A stretch of 64,000 nucleotides of DNA from Chryseobacterium sp. Bi04 (GTDB lineage Bacteria; Bacteroidota; Bacteroidia; Flavobacteriales; Weeksellaceae): positions 20,850-84,849 of the forward strand of contig NZ_CAKKLP010000017.1 in assembly GCF_918698085.1 (NCBI RefSeq), written 5' to 3'. This document shows positions 53,718-62,778 of this stretch, piece after piece. Every line of letters begins with the position of its first letter. Positions within the stretch are counted from its first letter, which is position 1. The notes beneath the pieces were generated by a model, which was not told the origin of the DNA, did not search any database, and worked only from the letters and a program-made list of their open reading frames with translations. Position numbers and translations under genes: made by a program.

Positions 53718-54992
53718 ATGCATAATTACATAAGCGCTGAAGAAGCAATATATACTATCAAAAGTGGAAACCGGGTATTTTTCCATGGCAGTGCATGTAC
53801 TCCTAACTACCTTATTGATGAGCTGGCAAGACAATCTCACCGGTTGGAAAATGTGGAAATGGTTTCTATTACCCAACAGGGAAATGTAGAAATTGCAAAA
53901 CCGGAATATAAAGACAGTTTCTTTGTCAATTCTTTATTTGTTTCCACGCCGGTTCGTGATGCTGTCAATTCAGACAGAGGAGATTTTGTTCCCGTATTTC
54001 TCAGCGAAATTCCTATTTTATTCAGAAAAAACATACTGCCCTTAGATGTGGCTTTAATAACCGTTTCACCTCCTGACAGACATGGTTTCTGTACGCTGGG
54101 AACTTCTGTAGATATTGCAAGATCGGCCGTGGATACGGCAAAAATAATCGTTGCTATCGTTAATCCAAAAATGCCCAGAACCCACGGTGACGGAATGATC
54201 CACATCAGCAGGATTCACAAGCTGGTATGGCATGAAGAAGAACTTCCCACAGTAGATTATGGTTCCAAAGTAGGTCCTGAAGAAATGCTTGTAGGTAAAA
54301 ATGTGGCCGAGCTTATTGAAGACAGGTCTACCCTTCAGATGGGTATAGGAACAATTCCCGATGCTGTTTTAAAGTGTCTGGGTAATCACAAAGATCTGGG
54401 AATTCATACCGAAATGCTCAGCGACGGAGTCATTGATCTTATTCAGAATGATGTAATTAACAACAAATATAAAGGCTATAACGATAATAAAACCATTACC
54501 AGCTTCTGCTTTGGAACCAGAAAATTATATGATTATGTGGACGACAACACGGTGTTTGCATTCCGGGATGTAAGTGAAGTTAATTTCCCCATTAACATTA
54601 TGAAAAATAAAAAAATGGTAGCCATTAACTCAGCTATTGAGATTGACCTTACCGGCCAGGTATGTGCCGACTCCATAGGCACCATGCAATACAGCGGTAT
54701 TGGAGGACAAATGGACTTTATGAGAGGTGCGGCATTGGGGGAAGATGGAAAACCAATCATTGCCATCACTTCAAGAACCCGAAAAGGAGTTTCCAGAATT
54801 GTCCCTTATCTTAAACAGGGAGCTGGTGTAGTAACTACCAGGGGACATATTCATTATGTAGTGACCGAATACGGAACAGCTTATCTGTATGGCAAGAACC
54901 TTCGTCAGAGGGCGCAAGAGCTTATTAGTATTGCTCACCCTGATGACAGGGAAATGCTGGAAAGAGCCGCTTTCGAAAGATTTAAACATTAA
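53718..54992 (+). CDS. acetyl-CoA hydrolase/4-hydroxybutyrate CoA-transferase family protein
   Basis: A 424-residue CoA-transferase of the 4-hydroxybutyrate/butyrate CoA-transferase type. The catalytic Glu is in LGIHTEMLSDGVIDL. ISPPDRHG-like VSPPDRHGFCTLGTSVD and QYSGIGGQMDFMRGA are family motifs. It is similar in general fold to the longer enzyme upstream but is not its close duplicate. Specificity is not decided by sequence. It has its own promoter-like box and is probably transcribed separately. Confidence 0.87.
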   Translation: MHNYISAEEAIYTIKSGNRVFFHGSACTPNYLIDELARQSHRLENVEMVSITQQGNVEIAKPEYKDSFFVNSLFVSTPVRDAVNSDRGDFVPVFLSEIPILFRKNILPLDVALITVSPPDRHGFCTLGTSVDIARSAVDTAKIIVAIVNPKMPRTHGDGMIHISRIHKLVWHEEELPTVDYGSKVGPEEMLVGKNVAELIEDRSTLQMGIGTIPDAVLKCLGNHKDLGIHTEMLSDGVIDLIQNDVINNKYKGYNDNKTITSFCFGTRKLYDYVDDNTVFAFRDVSEVNFPINIMKNKKMVAINSAIEIDLTGQVCADSIGTMQYSGIGGQMDFMRGAALGEDGKPIIAITSRTRKGVSRIVPYLKQGAGVVTTRGHIHYVVTEYGTAYLYGKNLRQRAQELISIAHPDDREMLERAAFERFKH

Positions 54993-55129
54993 TAATCAAA
55001 TAAATAAAATTTTTAATGTACTTTTATTTAGAATCTAAAAAAATATTTTCATGCCAAGACAAGTTAATCATAAGAAAAACATTAACTTTTTGGCAGTATT
55101 TTTGATAAAATCATTCTAAAACAAGGAAA

Positions 55130-55921
55130 TTGAAAACGATATATAATTCGATACGAGAAGAAGTTGAAAAGCATTCGAAGGTAAGGAATTCTGTTTTGGG
55201 GAATGTGAATGAATGGAAAAGAAGCCATTATATTATCCTATCCGAAATTATCAAAGAAGAATTATCTGAATCAGAAGAACTGAAAGGAGGAAAAAAATTC
55301 GAAATAGGAACCACTATTTCACACGTTACATTACAGCGTTTTTTTGAAAACGACTATCAGGATAAAACCCATAGCGATCTTAGATTTTTAAAAACGCTGG
55401 ATAAGATATGTATCTTTCTGGGGTATAAGGATCTTAATGATTATATCCTATCTCTAAGACATAAAACACAGGAGAATAAAGAAGCTGATGATCACTCATT
55501 TCTGACGCAAATGGTTTATGATTATTGTTCCACAGCTTTTGAATTCTGTAAACATTTTCCTAATCATAACACTGGACTTTTCAAAGATTTGGTATTTGAT
55601 GATTCTCCATTTTTAGAAAGAGTTTCACAGTTCAGTAAAGAATTGTGTGAAAAAGATTTTCAGCTGGTCACAAAAAACAACCGTTCCAATTATGAAGTTT
55701 TTGACATTCATGTTGTTACAGATGAACCCGATAAAAAAATACTGGAATCTCAGGAATTCTGGAATCTTTTATTCAAAGTAGGAGAAACGGGCGAAGAGCA
55801 TTTTGTCAATCAGCTGAGCACTCAGATTTACTTTATCAGAAAAGTGGATGACACCTGGAAGATCTGGGATAATTATAATCCTGATGCCGGAAGCTTAAAC
55901 AGGAAAATAGAAGACCTATAA
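55130..55921 (+). CDS. protein of unknown function with HTH-like N-terminal region
   Basis: 263 residues starting with TTG at 55130, preceded by an AAGGA stretch with good spacing. Residues about 50-110 (IGTTISHVTLQRFFENDYQD followed by LRFLKTLDKICIFLGYKDLN) resemble a helix-turn-helix found at the N-terminus of many Bacteroidetes proteins (TL-R-F, then LD-I--FLGY). The C-terminal 130 residues (DIHVVTDEPDKKILESQEFW and QIYFIRKVDDTWKIWDNYNP) look like an alpha+beta NTF2-like domain. It may be a regulator sensing a small ligand. A terminator follows. Confidence 0.6.
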   Translation: MKTIYNSIREEVEKHSKVRNSVLGNVNEWKRSHYIILSEIIKEELSESEELKGGKKFEIGTTISHVTLQRFFENDYQDKTHSDLRFLKTLDKICIFLGYKDLNDYILSLRHKTQENKEADDHSFLTQMVYDYCSTAFEFCKHFPNHNTGLFKDLVFDDSPFLERVSQFSKELCEKDFQLVTKNNRSNYEVFDIHVVTDEPDKKILESQEFWNLLFKVGETGEEHFVNQLSTQIYFIRKVDDTWKIWDNYNPDAGSLNRKIEDL

Positions 55922-55930
55922 AAAAATAAG

Positions 55931-55958
55931 AAAGCCGCAGAAGATTTTCTGCGGCTTT
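55931..55958 (+). terminator. terminator after the unknown HTH-like gene
   Basis: AAAGCCGCAGAA (55931-55942) pairs with TTCTGCGGCTTT (55947-55958); the loop is GATT. Confidence 0.85.
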
Positions 55959-56161
55959 CATGTTCGAAAATATTTTTTTTCACTTGTCTTTTGTATTACA
56001 AATGTAGGAGGTCCGTTCCTAAACCAAGAAACTTAAATATACTTAAATGAACTCTTCTTTAATTTTATGTTAAATAAACACCCGGATTTCTGTTTATTAT
56101 TTTCCCTATGTCCAAGATTTTTGTAATTTGCATACCAATAAAATAAAAGTAAAAAGAAAAT

Positions 56162-57292
56162 ATGTCAACACTAACATTTGCCGAAAAAATTGCTCAAGCA
56201 GAGAATTTCTTACCAATTAACGGTACGGATTATATTGAGTTTTATGTAGGAAATGCAAAACAGGCTGCCCATTATTATAAAACCGCTTTTGGTTTTCAGT
56301 CTGTAGCTTATGCAGGACCTGAAACAGGAGTAAGAGACCGTGCTTCTTATGTTCTTCAACAGGGAAAAATAAGATTGGTTTTAACTACCGGGCTTAAGTC
56401 TGATTCTCCAATCAGTGAACACGTAAAAAAACATGGTGACGGAGTGAAAATTTTGGCACTTTGGGTAGATGATGCTTATGCAGCTTTTGAAGAAACTACA
56501 AAAAGAGGCGGAAAACCTTATTTAGAGCCTGTAACAATGACTGACGAACATGGTGAAGTAAGAATGTCCGGAATCTATACTTACGGAGAAACGATTCACA
56601 TGTTTATTGAAAGAAAAAACTATAAAGGAGCTTTCATGCCAGGATATGAAAAGTGGGAAAGCAGCTACAACCCTGAAGAAGCCGGGTTATTGTATGTAGA
56701 CCACTGTGTAGGAAATGTAGACTGGAACAGAATGATTCCTACTGTAGAATGGTACGAAAAAGTAATGGGATTTGTGAATATCCTTTCCTTTGATGACAAA
56801 CAAATCAACACAGAATATTCGGCTTTGATGTCTAAAGTAATGTCTAACGGAAACGGGTTTGCAAAATTCCCTATCAATGAGCCTGCAGAAGGTAAAAAGA
56901 AATCTCAGGTAGAAGAATACCTTGATTTCTATGAAGGAGAAGGTGTACAGCACATTGCTGTTGCTACAAAAGATATTATCCACACAGTAACAGAATTAAA
57001 AAAACGTGGCGTAGAGTTCCTTTCCGCTCCTCCTGAAGCTTATTATGATATGGTTCCTGAAAGAGTGGGTCATATTGATGAAGATCTTAAAAAATTACAG
57101 AGTTTAGGTATACTTATTGATCATGATGAAGAAGGGTACTTACTTCAGATTTTCACTAAACCTGTAGAAGACCGCCCTACCCTATTCTTTGAAATCATTG
57201 AAAGGCACGGTGCACAGAGTTTTGGTGCCGGAAATTTCAAAGCGTTATTCGAAGCACTGGAAAGAGAACAGGACAGAAGAGGAAATCTTTAA
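56162..57292 (+). CDS. hppD: 4-hydroxyphenylpyruvate dioxygenase
   Basis: A 376-residue Fe(II) enzyme that converts 4-hydroxyphenylpyruvate to homogentisate, the substrate of HmgA. The three iron ligands fall in YVDHCVGNVDW (His181), GVQHIAVATKD (His264) and LFFEIIERHG (Glu344). The C-terminal GAGNFKALFEALEREQDRRG is typical. The gene is upstream of fahA and a small secreted protein gene. Together with hmgA and fahA it supplies the steps from 4-hydroxyphenylpyruvate onward, except the isomerase, which is not seen. Confidence 0.94.
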   Translation: MSTLTFAEKIAQAENFLPINGTDYIEFYVGNAKQAAHYYKTAFGFQSVAYAGPETGVRDRASYVLQQGKIRLVLTTGLKSDSPISEHVKKHGDGVKILALWVDDAYAAFEETTKRGGKPYLEPVTMTDEHGEVRMSGIYTYGETIHMFIERKNYKGAFMPGYEKWESSYNPEEAGLLYVDHCVGNVDWNRMIPTVEWYEKVMGFVNILSFDDKQINTEYSALMSKVMSNGNGFAKFPINEPAEGKKKSQVEEYLDFYEGEGVQHIAVATKDIIHTVTELKKRGVEFLSAPPEAYYDMVPERVGHIDEDLKKLQSLGILIDHDEEGYLLQIFTKPVEDRPTLFFEIIERHGAQSFGAGNFKALFEALEREQDRRGNL

Positions 57293-57308
57293 TTTTACAA
57301 TATATACT

Positions 57309-57349
57309 AAGTTTTGTCAGGATGTCAAAGTCTTGACAAAACTTTTTTA
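57309..57349 (+). terminator. terminator of hppD
   Basis: AAGTTTTGTCA (57309-57319) pairs with TGACAAAACTT (57333-57343), followed by TTTT. Confidence 0.88.
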
Positions 57350-57365
57350 TAAAAACACACAGCAT

Positions 57366-57827
57366 ATGAAAAAATTTTTAATAGGAATTCTATTTCTTGG
57401 AACATTAGGCTTAAAAGCTCAGTATGGAACTTTGGATGCAATTCTTACCAAACTTGAAGAAAGAAAAGGCATCAATCAGAATCTCGACAATGTAAATATT
57501 GACAATAAAAAGTTTGTTTTCATTAAAGATGAGACAGACCATACAGAAAGAGATTTTATTATTATCAAAGGAAATGATGCCACTTATGTAGAAGTTTTTG
57601 ATGATAAAGCTACCGGAGAAAGCAGTTCCAATGTTTTTACAGGTGACATCATCAGAAAGAAAAACATTATTTCTTTAAGAGCCGATAAGCTTGAAGATAA
57701 AAAAATTCCGTTACCGGTAACTAAAACCCTGATGCTCACTAAGCAGAAGGATATTCTTTATCTCATTGATGTCAATACCAGAGACCGGTGGATTGATGAA
57801 GAATCCTACTCGAAGAAGGCAAAATAA
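57366..57827 (+). CDS. small secreted protein of unknown function
   Basis: About 153 residues from ATG 57366 with a signal peptide (MKKFLIGILFLGTLGLKAQ). The mature region is polar and beta-rich (DFIIIKGNDATYVEVFDDKA). No family is recognised. It lies between hppD and fahA but has its own terminator-flanked position, so its link to tyrosine breakdown is uncertain. Confidence 0.7.
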   Translation: MKKFLIGILFLGTLGLKAQYGTLDAILTKLEERKGINQNLDNVNIDNKKFVFIKDETDHTERDFIIIKGNDATYVEVFDDKATGESSSNVFTGDIIRKKNIISLRADKLEDKKIPLPVTKTLMLTKQKDILYLIDVNTRDRWIDEESYSKKAK

Positions 57828-57883
57828 ATCCTGAGACAGCAGTTTCCCAGGATAGTATTTTAATCTAACTTAAATCTAAACTT

Positions 57884-59131
57884 ATGAAATCATTTGTAGA
57901 CTATTCCTCAAATTCGGATTTTTCTATACATAATATCCCTTTCGGAGTCGCAGTTTTTAATAAAGAATACATCGGATGCTGTACAAGGATCGGAGATCAG
58001 GTTATTGATCTGGCAACCTTATATGATCTTGGGTATTTTGAAGATATTGAAGGATTGGACGACAATGTTTTTGAAGCATACACCATCAACGAATTTATTG
58101 AACTGGGCAAACCGGTGACCAATGCTGTTCGTACAAAAATCCAAACCTTATTACAGGAAGGTTCTGCTCTTTCAAAAGACCAGAAAACCATTGAAGAAGC
58201 ATTTTATGATCTTGACAAAGTGAAAATGATGATGCCACTGCACATTCCGAACTATACGGATTTCTACAGCAGCATTGAACATGCTACCAATGTAGGAAAA
58301 ATGTTCCGTGATCCCGCCAATGCTTTATTGCCAAACTGGAAACACTTACCGGTAGGTTATCATGGAAGAGCCTCTTCTATCGTAATTTCCGGAACGGATA
58401 TTAACCGCCCTAAAGGTCAGATGAAGCCTGCAGATGTGGAAAAGCCTGTTTTTGGCCCTTGTAAACAATTGGATTTTGAACTGGAAATGGCCTTCATCAT
58501 CAACAAAAATACAGAGATGGGAGAAAGCATTTCTACAAAAGACGCTGAAGATGCTATTTTTGGAATGGTAGTTTTCAACGACTGGTCTGCAAGAGACATC
58601 CAGTCTTGGGAGTATGTGCCGCTAGGGCCTTTCCTTGCTAAAAACTTCGGTTCATCTATTTCACCATGGGTAGTTACCCTTGAAGCGCTAGAACCATTCA
58701 GAACAGCTTCTCCTACACAAGATCCTGAGGTCTTAGACTATTTAAAATTTGAAGGAGACAAAAACTACGATATTAATCTTGAAGTCTATATCCAGCCTGA
58801 AAATGGGGAGCAAAACCTGATCAGTGAAAGCAATTACAAGCACATGTACTGGAATATGACACAACAGCTGGCTCACCACACCGTAAACGGATGCAACGTG
58901 GAGGTAGGTGATCTGTATGCCAGTGGTACCATCTCAGGGAGCGATCCAAAATCTTTCGGTTCTATGCTCGAATTGACATGGAGAGGGCAAAATCCTTTAT
59001 CATTAAGCAACGGTGAAGAAAGAAAATTCATTGAAGACAATGATACCGTTACCATGAAAGCATGGGCTGAGAAAGATGGTATAAGAGTAGGCTTTGGTGA
59101 AGTTTCTGGTAAAATTATCCCAACGCTTTAA
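57884..59131 (+). CDS. fahA: fumarylacetoacetase
   Basis: A 415-residue fumarylacetoacetate hydrolase, the last step of tyrosine catabolism to fumarate and acetoacetate. The N-terminal SH3-like domain and the FAH domain are present. CKQLDFELEMAFIINKN holds acidic metal-binding residues, and FNDWSARDIQSWEYVPLGPF and ISPWVVTLEAL are strongly conserved. The stop codon at 59131 is followed after three bases by the inverted repeat that encloses a GxxExxY gene. Confidence 0.93.
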   Translation: MKSFVDYSSNSDFSIHNIPFGVAVFNKEYIGCCTRIGDQVIDLATLYDLGYFEDIEGLDDNVFEAYTINEFIELGKPVTNAVRTKIQTLLQEGSALSKDQKTIEEAFYDLDKVKMMMPLHIPNYTDFYSSIEHATNVGKMFRDPANALLPNWKHLPVGYHGRASSIVISGTDINRPKGQMKPADVEKPVFGPCKQLDFELEMAFIINKNTEMGESISTKDAEDAIFGMVVFNDWSARDIQSWEYVPLGPFLAKNFGSSISPWVVTLEALEPFRTASPTQDPEVLDYLKFEGDKNYDINLEVYIQPENGEQNLISESNYKHMYWNMTQQLAHHTVNGCNVEVGDLYASGTISGSDPKSFGSMLELTWRGQNPLSLSNGEERKFIEDNDTVTMKAWAEKDGIRVGFGEVSGKIIPTL

Positions 59132-59134
59132 ATT

Positions 59135-59157
59135 TTTAACCACAAAAGTCACAAAAG
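59135..59157. repeat. left arm of a 23-bp inverted repeat around the GxxExxY gene
   Basis: TTTAACCACAAAAGTCACAAAAG is the left arm. The right arm at 59602-59624 is its reverse complement with one mismatch (T against A in the middle). Each arm itself contains CACAAAAG twice, like the CGCAAAG pairs in the large arrays. The element spans exactly from fahA to the flavin reductase. Confidence 0.92.
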
Positions 59158-59162
59158 AATTT

Positions 59163-59570
59163 ATGGTTACACAATCATATTTAACAGATCTGACTTATAA
59201 GATAAACGGCGCCTGCATAGAAGTTCACAAAATTCTAGGCGCCGGTTTACTGGAAAGTGTATATCATAAGTGCCTGGAGGAAGAGTTCAGGTTAAGAAAT
59301 ATTAATTTCAAATCTGAACTGAAAGTTCCTGTACACTATAAAGGAAAAGAAATTAATTGTGATTTCTTTTGTGATTTTCTAATTGAAGATTTAATTGTGG
59401 TAGAATTAAAGTCAGTCGTAAAATTAAACGAAATTCATCGAGCTCAACTTCTAAACTATATCAACTTAATGAAGAAACCCAAAGGCATTCTGATCAATTT
59501 TAATGTAAAAAACATCTATCATGAAGGACAGGAAACTTTTGTGAATCAATATTATGATATGCTTTTTTAA
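59163..59570 (+). CDS. GxxExxY family protein (PD-(D/E)xK-like)
   Basis: About 135 residues from ATG 59163 (MVTQSYLTDLTYKINGAC). An open extension upstream into the fahA end is not used. The motif GAGLLESVYHKCLEEEF gives the family name. FFCDFLIEDLIVVELKSV resembles the nuclease core of the PD-(D/E)xK superfamily (D, then E-x-K), though activity is unproven. Genes of this family are widespread in Bacteroidetes and often occur with flanking repeats. Here the gene is enclosed by a 23-bp inverted repeat, consistent with a mobile or self-contained unit. Confidence 0.85.
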   Translation: MVTQSYLTDLTYKINGACIEVHKILGAGLLESVYHKCLEEEFRLRNINFKSELKVPVHYKGKEINCDFFCDFLIEDLIVVELKSVVKLNEIHRAQLLNYINLMKKPKGILINFNVKNIYHEGQETFVNQYYDMLF

Positions 59571-59601
59571 ACTTTAAAAATTAAAGCTATTTTACTTAAA
59601 A

Positions 59602-59624
59602 CTTTTGTGTCTTTTGTGGTTAAA
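59602..59624. repeat. right arm of the 23-bp inverted repeat around the GxxExxY gene
   Basis: CTTTTGTGTCTTTTGTGGTTAAA, the reverse complement of the left arm at 59135-59157 with one mismatch. It stops 7 bases before the start codon of the flavin reductase gene. Confidence 0.92.
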
Positions 59625-59631
59625 TAAAAAT

Positions 59632-60456
59632 ATGAAAACAGTAATACCCTCTGAAATAACCTCCGTACAGCTGCAAACCATCATGCAGACTGCTGTGTCA
59701 CCGCGCCCGATTGCATTAGCTTCTACGGTAGATAAAAACGGTACGGTCAATTTATCACCATTCAGCTTTTTCAATATGTTCAGTACTGTTCCTCCGATCT
59801 TGATTTTCTCACCATCGAGGAGAGTGCGTGATAACACGACTAAACATACTCTGGAAAATGTTCTTGAAGTTCAGGAAGTGGTGATTGGAACGGTAAACTT
59901 TCCAATTGTTCAGCAGATTTCTTTAGCTTCTACAGAATATGAAACGGGAGTCAATGAGTTTATAAAATCAGGGCTCACTATGAGAGATGCTGATTTGGTA
60001 AAGCCTAAGTTGATTGAAGAATGTCCGGTTAATTTTGAATGCAAGGTTTTAGAAGTAAAATCTTTGGGTGATCAGGGAGGAGCTGGAAATCTTGTGATAT
60101 GCGAAGTTCAGAAGATTCATATCAGAGAAGAGTACCTGAACGAAGCCGGAAATCTGGATCAGAAAAAACTCGATATGGTAGCCCGCCTGGGAGGCAACTG
60201 GTATTCCCGAAGCAATGAAAACAGTCTTTTTGAAGTACCAAAACCTCTTGTCACAAAGGGTATCGGCTTTGATCAGCTGCCTGAGCCTGTTAAATACAGT
60301 AAGGTTTTCACAGGAAATGACCTTGGAATGCTTGCCAATGTAGAAATATTGCCCGCAGGAGACTTTCATGCAGATGAAAATATTCATGAGGAAGCACAGA
60401 AGCTATTATTGAAAAGTAAGGTGGAAGAAGCCTGGATATTACTAACGATAAAATAA
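59632..60456 (+). CDS. flavin reductase family protein
   Basis: About 274 residues from ATG 59632 (MKTVIPSEITSVQLQTIMQT). A flavin-binding split-barrel fold is suggested by AVSPRPIALASTVDKNGTVNLSPFSFF (cut here) and by GTVNFPIVQQISLASTEYE. These proteins reduce FMN or FAD for partner monooxygenases or act as flavin-dependent stress enzymes. It is often the neighbour of fahA in flavobacteria (recollection), which makes the intervening GxxExxY unit look like an insertion. Terminator at 60459. Confidence 0.87.
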   Translation: MKTVIPSEITSVQLQTIMQTAVSPRPIALASTVDKNGTVNLSPFSFFNMFSTVPPILIFSPSRRVRDNTTKHTLENVLEVQEVVIGTVNFPIVQQISLASTEYETGVNEFIKSGLTMRDADLVKPKLIEECPVNFECKVLEVKSLGDQGGAGNLVICEVQKIHIREEYLNEAGNLDQKKLDMVARLGGNWYSRSNENSLFEVPKPLVTKGIGFDQLPEPVKYSKVFTGNDLGMLANVEILPAGDFHADENIHEEAQKLLLKSKVEEAWILLTIK

Positions 60457-60458
60457 AG

Positions 60459-60485
60459 AAAGCCTGAGATTTCAGGCTTTTTTAT
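60459..60485 (+). terminator. terminator of the flavin reductase gene
   Basis: AAAGCCTGA (about 60459-60467) pairs with TCAGGCTTT (60472-60480), followed by TTT. Confidence 0.85.
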
Positions 60486-60512
60486 TTAGAGAAAAGAAGA
60501 TTCTTCTTCTCT

Positions 60513-61028
60513 TTATTTTGCTTTCAATGTTTCTGAAACCGTTATTTTTCCTTTTTCGGCAAAATCGCTTACTTTTCCGTTTTTATCAATCGCCACATTC
60601 AGGTTATCATTTTTTGCATCATAATAGATGGAGGTAGAATATCCCGGACAGTCATGTTGCTTACAACCGTTCAGTTTATAGATTCCGTTCTCTGAAACAA
60701 TAGGGCTTTCCACATTAAAGAATTTTACCATTTCATCGTATTGAGGTCCTACAACTTTTTTCAATCTTTCGGTCAGGTTTTTGTCTTCAAATAATTTAAT
60801 ATCATGTGGATATTTACCAACATTTTTAGTAATAATATTGTCCGTAGGAGTAGTAGCCTGTGAAGGTGCAGCTACTGAGTCTGTCTTTGGAACTCCTGTA
60901 GAATCTTTAGGCATTACGGTCGCTAAAGTATCTCTGCTTACTGAAGATTCTGTTTTAGTTTCTTTTTTACAAGAAACAGCTGCTGTCAATAATGATAAGG
61001 CGAAGGCGCCTGCAATAAGTTTTTTCAT
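60513..61028 (-). CDS. lipoprotein of unknown function
   Basis: 171 residues with a lipobox (LSLLTAAVSC, Cys20) followed by a Lys/Thr/Ser-rich linker (about 20-65) and a globular C-terminal domain with two Cys in NGCKQHDCPGYSTSIYYD. That CxxxxC segment and the YDAKNDNLNVAIDKNGKV region suggest a small disulfide-bonded beta domain, perhaps related to lysozyme-inhibitor-like folds, but I do not recognise it with confidence. Anchored in the envelope. Confidence 0.65.
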   Translation of the reverse strand: MKKLIAGAFALSLLTAAVSCKKETKTESSVSRDTLATVMPKDSTGVPKTDSVAAPSQATTPTDNIITKNVGKYPHDIKLFEDKNLTERLKKVVGPQYDEMVKFFNVESPIVSENGIYKLNGCKQHDCPGYSTSIYYDAKNDNLNVAIDKNGKVSDFAEKGKITVSETLKAK

Positions 61029-61095
61029 AATTAATTTATATGGTGGTTAGTATCATAACGGGATTTATGATATATTATTTATGATATTGAGCGTA

Positions 61096-61935
61096 TTACA
61101 TTTTTTCTTTTATAAATTCAATACATTTTTCCACTGCAGTATTCAGATCTTTTGGCAAGCCATTCTCTGTCCAGGGTTCTTTAGCTCCGAAGGTATGATT
61201 GGCGTTTTCCATAAGAAACAGTTCAGAATTCGGATGGAGCAGGTGAAGATGCTCTGCCTGTTTTACCTCTATGGCTTCATCCTGAGTGCCATGAATAATC
61301 AACATATGAACTTTAGCCATTTCTGTGGCTCTTTCCACATCAAAACGAAGTACATTTTGCTCAAAATCTTCATAAAACTGGTAATAATGAGGCATTTCCT
61401 GCTTTGTACGTCCATTCAATGCATAATAAACTCCTTGTTGCTTCCAGCTCTCTAATGCTTCACCGTTAGGAAAACGTTCCAGGGTATCTACACTGGCCAG
61501 GGTAATAAGTCCATTGATCCTTTCATCTTCAAATGTTTTAATAATAGAAATTCCGCCTCCTCTGCTGTGTCCAATCAGAATTATTTTCTGAGCATCCACC
61601 TGGGGCTCTTTGATAAAATGATCAATTACCACACCAAGATCGGAAAGTTCCTTGGAGTAATTATTATTTCCAAATGCCTCCAGATCGGCAAAATTATGAG
61701 GATCCTCAACTGTTGTTCCATTGTGAGAAAAGTTGAATTTCACAAAGAAAAAGCCAGCTTTAGCAAACTTTTCAGCCATTAGATCCCATGCTCCCCAATC
61801 CTTATAGCCTTTATAGCCATGAACAAATATCACTAACGGAAGTTTCTTTTCGGCATTTATGTAAAAAGCATCCGCAAGAAAACTTCTTGTTTCAGTATTT
61901 TCCAAATGTATATTCTTTTTGATAGTAAGATCCAT
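61096..61935 (-). CDS. alpha/beta hydrolase (dienelactone hydrolase-like)
   Basis: About 279 residues from ATG 61935 (MDLTIKKNIHLENTETRSFL). The nucleophile elbow is LIGHSRGGG (Ser). The oxyanion-hole side is VIFVHGYKGYKDWG. The acid and base are likely in LIIHGTQDEAIEV (Asp) and NANHTFG (His). No signal peptide, so cytoplasmic. Substrate not known. It is divergent from the HipA-like kinase gene. Confidence 0.87.
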   Translation of the reverse strand: MDLTIKKNIHLENTETRSFLADAFYINAEKKLPLVIFVHGYKGYKDWGAWDLMAEKFAKAGFFFVKFNFSHNGTTVEDPHNFADLEAFGNNNYSKELSDLGVVIDHFIKEPQVDAQKIILIGHSRGGGISIIKTFEDERINGLITLASVDTLERFPNGEALESWKQQGVYYALNGRTKQEMPHYYQFYEDFEQNVLRFDVERATEMAKVHMLIIHGTQDEAIEVKQAEHLHLLHPNSELFLMENANHTFGAKEPWTENGLPKDLNTAVEKCIEFIKEKM

Positions 61936-62004
61936 ACAGTAAGACAATTAATTTTAATCGAAATTATGAAAAAAACTATTAAAAAATAACCTTATTTTTG
62001 CGGC

Positions 62005-62778
62005 ATGCAGAATTTAAGAACGGTAACCGTCACGCGTTACATTCTGCCACTAAGAGAGGGAGGTTCACTACCTGCTCTGGCAGAAGCTGATGATGATTTC
62101 AAATATGTTTTAAAATTCCGGGGCGCAGGCCATGGAGTTAAGATGCTGATTTCTGAATTGTTGGGAGGCAAAATTACGGAAGCTTTAGGGCTCAAAATTC
62201 CTGAACTCGTTTTTGTAAATCTTGATGCAGACTTTGGCAGAACAGAAGCTGATGAAGAGATCCAGGATCTGCTCAAATTTTCTGAAGGCCTAAATCTGGG
62301 ACTGCATTATCTTTCAGGATCTATTACCTATGATCCGGGAGTATCTGTAGACCCTCTTCTGGCTTCAAAAATTGTTTGGCTGGATGCTTTTATTACCAAT
62401 ATTGACCGTACTTTTAAAAATACCAACATGCTGATGTGGAATAAAGAACTCTGGATAATTGACAACGGAGCCTCATTCTATTTCCACCATTCATGGCAGA
62501 ATTTCGATACAGCAGCAAAAACACCATTCAAATATGTGAAAGACCATGTATTGCTTCCGAAAGCAAAAAAACTGGATGAAGCTGACCAGTTTGCCCACAG
62601 CATATTAAATGACGCCCTTTTCAGAGAAATTGTCAACGCAATCCCTGAAGACTGGTTACATTGGAATGACGCTGATGAAACACCCGATGAAATCCGTGAG
62701 ATCTATTTTCAGTTTATGAAAACCAGATTAGAAAATTCTCAAATCTTTGTAAACGAAGCCAAAAATGCAAGAGGATAA
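62005..62778 (+). CDS. HipA-like kinase family protein
   Basis: 257 residues of the HipA-like kinase group that lack the separate N1 domain. LKFRGAGHGVKMLISELLGG is the nucleotide-binding region. LDAFITNIDRTFKNTNMLMW corresponds to the catalytic loop (Asp, Asn), and LWIIDNGASFYFHH to the metal-binding DNG. A possible -7 box TATTTTTG ends only four bases before the ATG, which would make the message nearly leaderless. The gene overlaps the DUF3037 gene by 14 bases, a pairing seen elsewhere. Toxin-antitoxin function is not shown. Confidence 0.82.
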   Translation: MQNLRTVTVTRYILPLREGGSLPALAEADDDFKYVLKFRGAGHGVKMLISELLGGKITEALGLKIPELVFVNLDADFGRTEADEEIQDLLKFSEGLNLGLHYLSGSITYDPGVSVDPLLASKIVWLDAFITNIDRTFKNTNMLMWNKELWIIDNGASFYFHHSWQNFDTAAKTPFKYVKDHVLLPKAKKLDEADQFAHSILNDALFREIVNAIPEDWLHWNDADETPDEIREIYFQFMKTRLENSQIFVNEAKNARG

